Shown in pieces: positions 1-9,821 of a stretch of 64,000 nucleotides of DNA (positions are counted from its first letter, which is position 1; every line of letters starts with the position of its first letter). Made by a program: the position numbers and the translations under genes. Where the stretch lies: contig JAMKCF010000016.1 of the NCBI GenBank assembly GCA_023634235.1, positions 10,166,866-10,230,865 on the forward strand, read 5' to 3'. The stretch is from Pisaster brevispinus. Its lineage: Eukaryota; Echinodermata; Asteroidea; Forcipulatida; Asteriidae. The notes beneath the pieces were generated by a model. It was not told the DNA's origin. It searched no databases and was given only the letters and a program-made list of their open reading frames with translations.

Positions 1-342
1 TTTAGAGCATCGAATTCAAATTTCGATGGTTAAGTCATCGGCGTGTGGGTTCGAATTCCAGTCATGACACTTGTGTCCTTCAGCAAGATACTTTACTATA
101 ATTGCTTCTCTTCACCCAGGGGTATAAATGGGTACCTGCGAGGGTAGAGGTTGATATTGTGTTTGAAAAAGCCTTCGGAGCGCCACGGCAGCCCGGGCTG
201 TATATTCCCCAGGGAGCTGAGAAAGATTACAGGAATGTTATTGGCCCATGACCAGGGCGTTAATGTAAAATGCATTGAGACGTTATTGTGAAATGCGCTA
301 TTTAAGAACTAGTTATTATTATTATTATTATTATTATTATTT
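1..342 (+). mobile_element. tRNA-derived SINE, 5' cut by window edge
   Basis: A tRNA-like head with a B-box-like stretch (GGGTTCGAATTCC at about 47-59) is followed by a conserved body (CACTTGTGTCC, CACCCAGGGG, ATGGGTACCTGCGAGGG) and an (ATT)n tail at 313-341. The same body in reverse orientation forms the complete element at 16310-16658, which defines the family. The left end lies outside the window. Confidence 0.8.
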
Positions 343-618
343 ACAAGTTGTATACTAGATTAAAATCCAACTACGCTCATCGGAGAAAACAACCATCTAT
401 CGTTTAGACCAAATAATTTGATGTCAATTTTTATAAAGTTGGTCCAACACCCTTTTTTTCGTTTCAGGGCGGAAGAGCTCAACGAGTAGTTGGTATGATA
501 CTTAAAAGGCATTGATTCCGCTCGACTCTCGAACCACCATCTACACTTTGGAGGGAGCGTGATTGATCGCCGAAAGGAGGAACCCAGCGCCATCGATTCT
601 GCGCATTACGCACCAAAA
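343..618. other. Upstream region of the GT92 gene, no clear promoter element
   Basis: This is the gap between the SINE tail and the chosen ATG. I see no convincing TATA box or other named site. The reading frame of the downstream gene stays open back to 559, but only through a GTG codon, so this part is treated as 5' untranslated sequence. Confidence 0.4.
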
Positions 619-2295
619 ATGACGTCAATTTGTATCCGTGGATTCCTGGTGGTCGTCATCTTTTCACTGGTAACCACATACGTCTTCTTGTTCCATGACG
701 ATATGGTTAAGACTGCCAAAAGGGAGACGGCATTTCCTACGGTGAAACCGCCAAGAGGTCTTGAGGAACCCGAACACATTAAAGGTAGATCACTACTGAA
801 CACCAGCAGTAGCCCTGTTCAAATGTCCCCAAACGTGACACTAGAGGGCCCGTGTTACTTCCACGACAAGCTCCACGGTGACAACTTACCCGACTTGCAT
901 TCCGTGTTTTCTGAGCCGGAAATTGGGCAGGTTGTATTCGTCGGACTGAAAGTTTTGAAAGACCCTTGGAGTAAGGTCAAATTCAAGTGCGAGTTCCCAA
1001 ATGGGCAGTTTAGCTACACCACGCAGACACTCGACGACCGACGAAGTTTCGGCCACTTCCCGCAGTATGTTGTTGTGCTAACGTGCCCATTACCGGACCC
1101 GTACCGATTGAGAATGAGCTTTACAATGAATTTGACGAGGATCCCTGGTAACCAGACGTACAGAGATATCAAAGTGTGCCCATCAAACTCCTCGCCCACG
1201 GAAAAATATTTTCTTGCTATGTGCACAATGGTAAAAAATGTCGACATTTTTATCACAAACTGGCTAGACTTCCACAAGTACTTCGGGGTTGAGCACGCCT
1301 ATATTTACGACAACGAAATCAAAGGCAAGTCTACCTTGCAAGTTGCACTCAGTAAGTACATCAAAGATGGGTTTGTCACGGTTATACCCTGGGCACACAC
1401 TGTCTCGCGCAATAAGACTTACCTCGAGGTCCAAATTGCCCACGAGAACGATTGCGTCTGGAGACACAAACACGACGTCCATTGGATGATGAAGATTGAC
1501 GTAGACGAGTACGTTCAACCAATGGACGCCGAGCGGCCAAAGATCACCGATTACCTAAATGGCTCTATTTACGACAACGTGGCATCAATGCGAATCCAAA
1601 ACTGGTTCTTTGGACACAGGCAGTTGATCAACGCTGACGATACCTCTATATTCCAGCGCAACCGATGGCGCAACAGAAAACCAACCCTCCAAAACACGGG
1701 CCACGACAAAAACATCCTCCGACCAGTCAACGTGCACTATTTCAAAATACACAGCGTCAAACTAGGGGGTGACGTCATATCAGCTGATCCGTATACGGAG
1801 CTCAGATTGGTTCATTACAGAGCCGACAATCCACGAACTCGACATTTTAAACTACCGAAGTTAAACGTCCGGGACGATTCGATGGTCGACATGATGCAGA
1901 TTGTTCAAAAGGCAAAATTTGACAATGATCGAAAACAGACACAACCGCAGAAAAAGATACAACCAGAAAAGGGAACAGAACAACAAAGGAAACAAGAAAA
2001 GAGAACAGAACAACAAGAGAATGGAACAAACCAACAAAAGAAACAACAAGAGAAGGGAACAAACGAACAAAAGAAACAACAAGAGAATGGAACAAACCAA
2101 CAAAAGAAACAACAAGAGAAGGGAACAAACGAACAAAAGAAACAACAAGAGAAGGGAACAAACCAACAACAGAAACAACAAGAAAATAGAACAAAACAAC
2201 AAAAGAAACAACAAGAGAAGGGAGCAGTTCAACAAAAGAAACACCAAGAAAGGGGAACAGACCAACAAAAGAAACAACAAGATCCTAAGAAATAG
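619..2295 (+). CDS. Glycosyltransferase family 92 (DUF23) type II membrane protein
   Basis: The single-exon ORF encodes 558 residues from the first ATG (A at -3). A longer reading from 559 would need a GTG start and is rejected. Residues 8-25 form one hydrophobic segment after a short basic N-terminus, as in Golgi type II glycosyltransferases. The lumenal part carries GT92 landmarks: the block around NWLDFHKYFGVEHAYIYDN, a DVDEY metal-binding DXD-type motif at 294-298, and a C-terminal block with IHS and LVHYRADN. Several N-glycosylation sequons are present. GT92 members such as nematode GALT-1 are galactosyltransferases, but donor and acceptor here cannot be told. Residues 435-558 are an unusual Q/K/E-rich tail made of 11-residue repeats. 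The gene lacks introns, and I see no poly(A) tract or target duplication that would prove retrocopy origin. Confidence 0.92.
   Translation: MTSICIRGFLVVVIFSLVTTYVFLFHDDMVKTAKRETAFPTVKPPRGLEEPEHIKGRSLLNTSSSPVQMSPNVTLEGPCYFHDKLHGDNLPDLHSVFSEPEIGQVVFVGLKVLKDPWSKVKFKCEFPNGQFSYTTQTLDDRRSFGHFPQYVVVLTCPLPDPYRLRMSFTMNLTRIPGNQTYRDIKVCPSNSSPTEKYFLAMCTMVKNVDIFITNWLDFHKYFGVEHAYIYDNEIKGKSTLQVALSKYIKDGFVTVIPWAHTVSRNKTYLEVQIAHENDCVWRHKHDVHWMMKIDVDEYVQPMDAERPKITDYLNGSIYDNVASMRIQNWFFGHRQLINADDTSIFQRNRWRNRKPTLQNTGHDKNILRPVNVHYFKIHSVKLGGDVISADPYTELRLVHYRADNPRTRHFKLPKLNVRDDSMVDMMQIVQKAKFDNDRKQTQPQKKIQPEKGTEQQRKQEKRTEQQENGTNQQKKQQEKGTNEQKKQQENGTNQQKKQQEKGTNEQKKQQEKGTNQQQKQQENRTKQQKKQQEKGAVQQKKHQERGTDQQKKQQDPKK
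1966..2282 (+). repeat. 33-bp coding minisatellite in GT92 tail
   Basis: The 3' coding region is a tandem array of about nine imperfect 33-bp units encoding an 11-residue motif of the type QQKKQQEKGTN. The frame is kept through all units. Three units carry N-glycosylation sequons (NGT twice, NRT once). The array explains the long open frames on the opposite strand and in the other + frame. Confidence 0.9.
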
Positions 2296-4054
2296 AAACT
2301 TTTGACATTGAAAGATATTACTGAAGAACATTATTTTTCTACATTTATTTCTCCCAACTCACAACAGATGCATTGCATAGCATTTATGGATTTTGTTTTT
2401 TTCTACGCAAAAGACTTGTGTATAATTATTATCATATTTTGCCTTTTGAAAAGACATTAGGTTATTTCCTGAGACCCTTCTTGAAACTTTAAAAAGGTTC
2501 CAAGAACATTTTTCCGTAGAACAAACAAAATTACCCCCAAAACGGGGAAAATTTCAAGAACCGAAAAACATGCAGTTTATTTCAAAATGTTTTAATTTAA
2601 AGTAAAATAATTTGTATATGTTTTTCCTTTTTAAAGTAATTGTATTTATTTAGTAAACATATATTGAAATGTTTTCAACAGTTCTAGAGTTCAAAAGTCA
2701 TGGGGGCGATTTATTTTGTCTTGCCGATGTGATAAACAGATTCATGGGTGAGTGTAAATATTTATATATTTTTATATTTATTTTGCAGTTGGTTTTTGCA
2801 GAATGATAAACTGCACTGTCATTATTCAAATTCTAAATATGACGCTCTGTGCCAAAACCAGACCCTTCTCAAAAAACTGAAAACTGGGTTCATTTGCTCA
2901 TCAAATCAATGGAAAACATAAACCGTAAAGCATTTCCTGTAAAATTTACAGACTCCTTTTCAAAACTTTCCACAACGTAAATGTTTTCCCGATTTTCTCC
3001 CCTAGTTGACTGGTGTTCCGCTAAACTTGCTTAGCTGAGAAAGGCCTGCTAAGCAGTTGAAATTAGTCTTGGTATTCAGTACCCAAAGGGCCAGACGTAC
3101 GGTGGTTAACGGAAACAAGAGAAGGTGAACACAGTCTATCAAAACTATAAATTTGGTTGTGAGAATTTGTTTTAAATTTTGTAAATTATGTTCTACCGTT
3201 AGTTATTTTACTTTGATAAATGAGCGAAGTAATTTATACTTAAAAAATAGCAGCACATTTTGTTCATAAAAATGCGCGGTAAAAAATACATACAAAAAGG
3301 AATAACTGTGATTATATTATTATTGGTAACTCTTTTTGCAGCAGAGTTGTTTTTCCTTTAACTCGATTGTTTCACGTGCACTTGTAATTAAACGATTATA
3401 CCAGAGGAATAGCGTCAGTCACACTCCGACATCGTGTTATAAAAAGCAGGGTGTACTTTTGGTAATTAATCCACAGGTTAATGACCATAAAAACGTACTT
3501 GGTAAAGAGCACTGTATGAGTTGTTAATATTATAAAACATTGAAAGAAACGAACCCCATTGAAGTAGTGCAGCTTTAGAGAAAGAGGACATTTTTCACTC
3601 CAAAGTTTGGAGATGAGATAGCTTTCAGTGAAGTCTTTTTCAGGCATTCGAAAGCATCATGCAACAAGGGTGTTTTTTTTCTCTCATTATTTTCTTGCTA
3701 CTGTACTTCGACGACCAATTGAGCACGAATTTTCACAGGTTTGTTATTTTATGCATTTGTTGGGATACACCAAGTGAAGACTGGTCTTTGACAATTACCA
3801 AAAGTATAAGTTTGTTCCTAAAGAAACCTACGCAATAAATGCTATACAAGTAGCGCTATTAAAATCTTCAAAGTTGTTTGTTATGGCTGCTTACAATAGA
3901 TTTGACGTCTTTTCTTTAAGCCTCACAAATCTCTAGACAATTATTAATTATCTGATCGTTCTTTCAAGTGCCGAATAATCGATTCGCCCTGGTATACTGG
4001 CAGTCGTTGGCGGCGCACTCTGGCCTGAACTCATTTTGGTTGAAGCCACGACTG
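2296..4054. other. AT-rich intergenic region, no gene seen
   Basis: This holds the 3' flank of the GT92 gene and intergenic DNA. Only short stop-bounded frames occur and none shows a recognisable domain. I see no canonical AATAAA soon after the stop codon. Confidence 0.5.
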
Positions 4055-5012
4055 CTGCCGGCAGCGTATTTTTTTTTTCCCAGGACGAACGTGGGCGATT
4101 AACATAAATGGGCGTAGTAAACTATACATTTCCCCTTGCACATGCGTGCTTGGACGTAGTAGTTGTGGGTTGTACACTCACGTGTATTATTATGTTATGT
4201 GAAAGTACATGTGCATTTATATGTTGATGTACACGTACATTACATGTACTGTACATTGTGTACAAAAATGCGTCGCGGCTTGTTGAGTCTTGATTGCCCG
4301 ATAAAATATTTTGAGATAGGGGTGGGAAGGGGAGGGGAGGGCAAGTAAGAAAATAGACCGACGTTCATAATGAAAGAAGAAACCCATTAAATGAAATTAG
4401 AAATGGCCCTAAATGTTTGTGATGAAAATACACTGCAGTACAAACAGACGCAGCTTGATGAGCTTACATGTAGTTTAAAATAATAATTTGTTGTTGGACT
4501 GGGTTCATCGTCATCACAATCTATACACCCTTGTGAAGTGGCAGTAGAAGAACAGCCAGTCGCGTGTTCCCCACAACTATGTCATTCCACATACCACCAC
4601 TGGCCCAGTCATCATTCATACACAGTGTACACTGAACCCAGATACATTTCTGGACATCGATAATTACATCAAGTCTGAATGGCCATTCCTAATTCCATTT
4701 GTGTTCTAAGGAGACTCAACAACAGGCCAATAAAGTCAAACTTTGGGAGACAAGAGTTTGCAAACCTCAAGGAATCTTGAAAGGAACACAAGACCTTTCA
4801 GTGTAAACTGTAAGATGTGTTAATATTGGGGAGAGGAGCCCTCGTGAATACTGCTACTTTCACATAGCACATAATAATACACGTGAGTATATTTCAACCC
4901 ACAACTATTACGTCCAAGTACGCATGTGCAAGTGGAAATGTAAAGTTTACTACGCCCATTTATGTTAATTGCCCACGTTCGTCCTGGGAAAAAAAAAAAC
5001 GCCTGCCGGCAG
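4055..5012. mobile_element. Non-autonomous DNA element with ~155-bp terminal inverted repeats
   Basis: Bases 4055-4210 and 4852-5012 are inverted copies of each other with few mismatches. Both start at the palindrome CTGCCGGCAG, followed by a T-run, then CCCAGGACGAACGTGGGC. The interior of about 640 bp has no transposase-like frame. Total length is about 0.96 kb. Exact ends and target duplication are not clear. Confidence 0.8.
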
Positions 5013-5243
5013 TTTGGCATGATATACGAGTTTCCGGAGTGGGGAAACCAACACACATTGAGACATCAACAAAAAATTGTCGTTGTTTAAAACGTGAAAA
5101 CATGGTCATTACATATCCTCACACTATAAGTATGTACACGTTATAAGACAGTGCAGAGTTGTTATTGCGTATTGTGGCCGAACCGATCGGGTTCATTTGC
5201 AATATGCAAATAAGCCCAGGCTGACGTTCTAGTGAAACAAAAA

Positions 5244-5345
5244 TTCAATTCAATTCAGTTCAATTCAATTCAATGTAACATTTATTTCCGTGCTCACAAT
5301 AACGAAAATAAAGCAGTGCATTACAAACGCAGACGAGACCAAAAA
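5244..5345 (-). repeat. (CAATT)n tract, likely retroelement 3' tail
   Basis: A run of TTCAATTCAA pentamers at 5244-5275 is followed by TTTATTTCCGTGCTCACAAT. On the minus strand this reads as a short sequence ending in a (AATTG)n tail, as in the 3' ends of some non-LTR elements. No coding part remains. Confidence 0.4.
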
Positions 5346-5945
5346 TTTGGTCTATATATCGGTGTATTTATTTGTTATTTCTTTATTGATTCTCGTTGTG
5401 AAGCCAAGAACTCTCAGAAAAGCGAACTAAATCACTATACTAGCCAGGATCCCAATGAAGAGAAGAGAAGGAAGGAAGTTTCAGTTTAGACGTGGGAGGA
5501 AAACCCCAGAAAAATATTTCAGGGCAAACCAAGGCAAGGCAAGATACCACTACACCAACCTGACCGCCAAACGATAACGGTTAACGATAATGATATTTGT
5601 CCCAGGATTCGGAATGTTTTTTTACGGTGCAAAAGCCAAATTAAAAATCGTACAACTTGCACATTGACTTGTTAATTCTTCTACCTCACCGGGGAAAACT
5701 CTAGGTGGCGCAATGTATTGTGAGCCCCTCTTATTAGCAAGGATTGTTGGTACAAGGTCAATGAATTGGTGGCTACAGCAATACAGCTACAAATGTAGCT
5801 AGGGCTATTGCTAAGGACGTACTATTCTTCAACGCACGACGATCCAAGCGATCCAGCCGTAGCCGTTAGCCGAAGCCGCCAATACCGACACGGCCTTACC
5901 TGCAGTAATCATCCCTGCCATCTCCATTTTCATCTCTCATGTACT
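5346..5945. other. Intergenic, no gene seen
   Basis: Only short frames occur here. I find no domain, RNA gene or clear repeat boundary. Confidence 0.4.
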
Positions 5946-6097
5946 AGGGGCCTTTTCTCAAACCTCGGCTTGGGCTCCGTCTCCGGCTTGGGCTCCGTTA
6001 TAAATTGTTGGCGCAGCGTGTATTCACACGGAGCCGGCGCGGCACGGAGCCCCGGCACGGAGCCGGAGCCCAAGCCGAGGTTTGAGAAAGGCCCTTT
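5946..6097. mobile_element. Foldback element, ~50-bp arms
   Basis: The left arm (5946-5998) contains TTCTCAAACCTCGGCTTGGG and the right arm (about 6045-6097) is its inverse, CCCAAGCCGAGGTTTGAGAA. The arms also hold GGCTCCG motifs repeated internally. The small frames crossing it on both strands are by-products of this symmetry. Confidence 0.75.
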
Positions 6098-6694
6098 AAT
6101 TGGTGTCAGTATGACCCAGGTCAAGCCAGGAATATGTATGAGATGAGTTGTAGTTGTACTGGCTTTCTCCGTGCGTCCCTGCCTGGGCACACGAGAGAAA
6201 TTGAAGCTGGGGAGATGAAGTATGACAAATAACAATGGTAAATTTCAAGCTTTAATTATCCCCTGCTGTCACTGATTAGACCAATCTCAGGTCATGTTGG
6301 GGTACTTAATACACGCGCACGGTCGGTTGGATACATTTTGCCATTTGACGTCACACTTCGAAGCTCGTGAACAGACCCAAATACCTGCCTGACCGGATGT
6401 TGCCAGATGTACCTTTGACCTCGCATTCATTTCATACGGAGATTCGTGGTCAATTCACATGTACATGTTCACATTACATAGTGAATGGAACACCACTACA
6501 TGATGCACATGCAGCATGCAGACGACCCATAGTTCAAGCTGACAAATTAACAGCACATTGGACCAATCATAACACAGATATGGAAGGCTTACGTCACAGC
6601 ACGTTTGTCCAATGAAATCATAGTATCCAATGACATAATTGGGCCTGTTCAATCAGTGCCAGTCTTTATTATTGCGGACAAAGACAGGGGACCA
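6098..6694. other. Intergenic, no gene seen
   Basis: No recognisable gene, RNA or repeat boundary is visible in this stretch. Confidence 0.4.
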
Positions 6695-6835
6695 GTCTAG
6701 GGTTGGGGTTGGTGTGGGGGTTGGGGTTGGTGTGGGGGTTGGGGTTGGTGTGGGGGTTGGGATGGGGTTGGAGTTGGAGTGGGGTAGGGATGGAGAAGGG
6801 GGTGGGGAGGAGAAGGGGGTGGGGTAACACGCAAG
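6695..6835 (+). repeat. G-rich (GGGGTTGGTGTG)n tandem repeat
   Basis: Repeated GGGGTTGGTGTGG units grade into GGGGTAGGGATGGAGAAGGGG. Many runs of three or more G at short spacing on one strand make G-quadruplex formation possible. The repeat produces spurious VGVGVG-type frames. Confidence 0.85.
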
Positions 6836-7082
6836 GGCGTCGATCGCTACTGAAATGTAGGGGGGACGGGCGAGCAAGTCTTGAAAACATACATCTTACA
6901 TAATAGGCCCAAAATACTATTCTGCGCGTGGTCCATCAGAAAAAAAGATGAAAATGAAAAGAAAAAAAAACATTTCACCATTTGTTCGCTATTATTTTAT
7001 TTGAACAAAAAATTGTAATGAAATATTAAATCAAGAAAATTGTGTATATTTTTATATTTTGTTGCATATTTTTAATGAACAG

Positions 7083-7330
7083 TCAATCAAAAAGTGTGTG
7101 TGTGTGTGTGAGCGTGTCTATCCATTCAAACCGAGAACTTTAACAAAAGGGATCCGGGTGTTTGACAGAGCGAGGACGTCCTCGCTTCGTTTTCGTGTAC
7201 AAACCCAATGGGGACGTTGCTAAAAAAACTACGTCCAAACAATGGGAGAACAAAGAGAAGTCCTCGGTAAGCGGGATTTACAAACATGTGTGTGATGGTG
7301 TGTGTGTGTGTGTGTGTGTGTGGGGGGGGG
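7083..7330 (+). repeat. Two (GT)n microsatellites
   Basis: GT runs lie at about 7096-7111 and 7290-7320, the second followed by a G run. Between them, 7190-7260 contains ACAAACCCAATGGGGAC and AACAATGGGAGAACAAAG, which resemble the repeat family at 22020-22880. Confidence 0.75.
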
Positions 7331-7490
7331 AGACATCTGATATGCTGTCCCCTCCAGTCTAAAAAGTGAGGGGGACATGTCCCCCCGTCCCCCACCCATC
7401 TACGCCCTTGGTAACATGTCATTTGTAACTTATTGCAGGTGGGTAACAATTTCTGATATTTAAGCATGCATACATTTTCCTAACAGAACA

Positions 7491-7605
7491 ATGATCTTAT
7501 TTACAAAACAACTTGCGAACAAAATTATGAAATCTATGATATATTGTTAATGTCATATATTTTGTTCTTTTTGTTCGCGAGTTGTTTTTGTAAACAAGAT
7601 CATTT
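7491..7605. repeat. Imperfect hairpin-forming inverted repeat
   Basis: The arm AATGATCTTATTTACAAAAC (7490-7509, continuing to about 7524) pairs with its inverse at about 7569-7604, leaving a loop of about 45 bp. It could be a small foldback element. No target duplication was identified. Confidence 0.6.
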
Positions 7606-8121
7606 AATATTTTTGTGGTAATATTATTAACAAAAAAAAGATTAAACAAAATAATGTGTTCGCTGTAAAAACACAAATTCCAATAACGTAATTTCTAATG
7701 CAATATTGCAAATTTCCCCCCTAAACACTGAAAGACAAAATGTACACATCTCTAAACAAAAGAAACAGAATTAACACTTATTTCAACTAAGAACAACACT
7801 AAATTATTTTATTTACAATTTTTGCATGGGTATAAAATTCTACACTATTGTACAAAGTGCGGAGTGGAAATCAGTGTTCCCCTGGCAAATGAACAGCGAG
7901 GTACGCGATGGTAAAAACTCCATTTGTTGATTGCAGAAAAATATACAGGTGCATATTGCCTTCAGATTGGACACTTTGGGCCACAAAAACACGTTTTACA
8001 AAATGAATATGGTTGGAAAAATATTTAAAAATTATAGCATACAAGGTTGTTAACCACATTTTGGACTCCTCAAAATAACGGACCGTTTTAGTTCACTGTA
8101 AGAGGAGTAAAATGAAAACCA

Positions 8122-8226
8122 CACAATTTCGTGAAATGCTGTGGTTTTTCACGAGCATTTCACAATTTCGTGAAATGCTGTGGTTTTTCACGAGCATTTC
8201 ACAATTTCGTGAAATGCTCGTGTGAA
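8122..8226. repeat. 39-bp tandem repeat with internal palindromes
   Basis: Units start at 8122, 8161 and 8200 with CACAATTTCGTGAAATGCT. Within a unit GTGAAATGCT and AGCATTTCAC are inverse copies, so the array can form nested hairpins. Confidence 0.85.
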
Positions 8227-8745
8227 TAATTTAGTCGCCACCTTTAAAACTTCTTTCCAGCCATATTCATTTTTATGACGAACGTTTCGCTTTTTGTAGC
8301 CCCCGATCCGACGGCAATGTGCCCCTCATTTACGCAGTCTGACAACTGACAAGAAAGCAACACTCTCGCAAAAGTGAAGTGATTCCGTTCACACATCCAG
8401 ATAGTGAGATGTTGGTACTTTAAGGTGAAGAAAAAAATGTCATAAGGTACCCCCAAAATGAAGAAAAACAGTTCTCAGTTGATGGCAAATCTTCCAAGCG
8501 AGGTTGTGACATTGGCAAAACCAGGTGGTCAGGTGGTCACTGAGAGGATGCCTAGTGGGCTGGGCTGCCTTAATGTTGAATGGATAACGGAAACACTAAT
8601 GGTAATTGACTAAGTATAAATAGTTCACACAAGTACCAATCATTTGGATAAATAGTTCTGTCTGCTAGAGATATGGTATCTGATGATTTTGTTTTGAAAC
8701 CTTATCGATGAAAAATTCATTGTCTACGGGGAATGAGTAATACTT

Positions 8746-8932
8746 TTAAAGTAGAAAAGAGGTACGGTTTCTGCGTGGGTTGTAAACTGATGACTTGGTC
8801 GAACTGTTCAGCTGACCGTCTTCCATCACAGCCTCAGCAGACACAAGGAGCGACATCGGGGCTCTGATTTGCGCGTCTTCCTGCACGACAACACACCGTA
8901 GTAGCCCCGTAGCTCCTTCATGCTGTGACCGA
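8746..8932 (-). pseudogene. Decayed PAN/Apple domain of the minus-strand lectin
   Basis: Downstream of the lectin stop, frames on the minus strand still match the PAN domain of the two intact paralogues but in pieces. One frame has a GHSMKEL-GVLSC-EPRC series, matching GHVIKDL-GVLAC-EPGC. Another frame ends in GQLN and a terminal NRTSFLL plus stop (8746-8748), matching CQLS and NCYYFEV plus stop. At least two frame changes separate these pieces. The first can be explained by a two-base AG gain in the CGAGAGT stretch near 8938. Introns are unlikely because the intact paralogues have none. Confidence 0.7.
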
Positions 8933-9466
8933 TCAGACTCTCGGGATGACGAGGCGGCCGTCATTGCCGGTCTTCAGGCAGGAAACCGTGGGGCTGCTCA
9001 CCGGGCGCTCACTCACCGGGCGCTCACAGACTCCGTAGTAGCCCTTGCGACATGGCCGATCATCCCAGACACCGTTTCTAGTCATCACTGCACAATCGGC
9101 TCCTCCGTCTTCTCCAATATTGTCGTTTGGGTCGTCTGCTCCCCACTTTTGAAAGGCATCAGACTCCCCTCTGAGTGGGCAGTGCTGCCACTCCCCCTCC
9201 ACCTCCAAGTCGTTACAACCAATCCACAAATCTACTGTGGGTTCAAAGAAACCCCAGATATAATTGTTTTCGGGTAAAGAGTTAGGCACGGCAAGGGTTG
9301 CTCGTAACCCGGCACAAGTGAGATTTACGTTCTCCCATCCCATTTCACGGGATGTTCCTTTGTAACACGACTCGCCAAACTGTTGCCACTCGGGAGGGCA
9401 GATTGCAGCCAGCTGACGGCCACAGAACACACCCACAACGAAGAGGAAAACACCAGAGATTTTCAT
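8933..9466 (-). CDS. Secreted C-type lectin, single CTLD, truncated C-terminus
   Basis: The ORF encodes 177 residues from an ATG with a purine at -3. Residues 1-21 look like a signal peptide. Residues 23-147 form a C-type lectin-like domain with the expected cysteines, WIGC (81-84), DPN at 112-114 where the paralogues have EPN, and WDD (134-136) in place of WND. Sugar specificity is therefore less certain than in the EPN paralogues. A short duplication gives ERPVSERPVS after the domain. The protein then stops 14 residues after Cys163, which starts the PAN domain in the paralogues. It may be an expressed CTLD-only lectin or a pseudogene in decay. Confidence 0.85.
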   Translation of the reverse strand: MKISGVFLFVVGVFCGRQLAAICPPEWQQFGESCYKGTSREMGWENVNLTCAGLRATLAVPNSLPENNYIWGFFEPTVDLWIGCNDLEVEGEWQHCPLRGESDAFQKWGADDPNDNIGEDGGADCAVMTRNGVWDDRPCRKGYYGVCERPVSERPVSSPTVSCLKTGNDGRLVIPRV

Positions 9467-9585
9467 GGCGATAAATCACAGCTCGTACTCCGCAACTTTT
9501 GCTTTTTCTCAAAGATGTTGTGAATTTGACACCTGTTGCTCTGATCAAACTTGACACTGGTGTTACTGAGCTCAGATTGATTGCC

Positions 9586-9593
9586 TATTTATA
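9586..9593 (-). promoter_or_regulatory. TATA box of the minus-strand lectin
   Basis: TATAAATA on the minus strand lies about 120 bp upstream of the lectin ATG. That would place transcription start near 9560 with a leader of about 95 bases. The match is good but rests on motif and position only. Confidence 0.5.
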
Positions 9594-9821
9594 CTCAAAA
9601 AGAAAGTAGGGAAAGAAACCCGACGAAGATCAATTAATCAATGGTGACCGATTTAATCAAGGCACAAAACGTGTGAAGGTTTTAAAGCGGCAGGTTGAAA
9701 GATGTTATCAGAATTATTAACAATTCAAAACGTTGCGTACTTTGTACCAACAAATTTATGTTTTATCATTAATCACGGGTCTTTAAAAATAAAACAATTT
9801 GGGGCGTCCAAATAGGTCTTT

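Noticed and set aside
1847..2331. Long minus-strand frames of 115 and 156 codons over the GT92 tail
   Set aside because: They mirror the 33-bp coding minisatellite.
8122..8226. CRISPR-like repeats
   Set aside because: Units are contiguous without unique spacers and the genome is eukaryotic.
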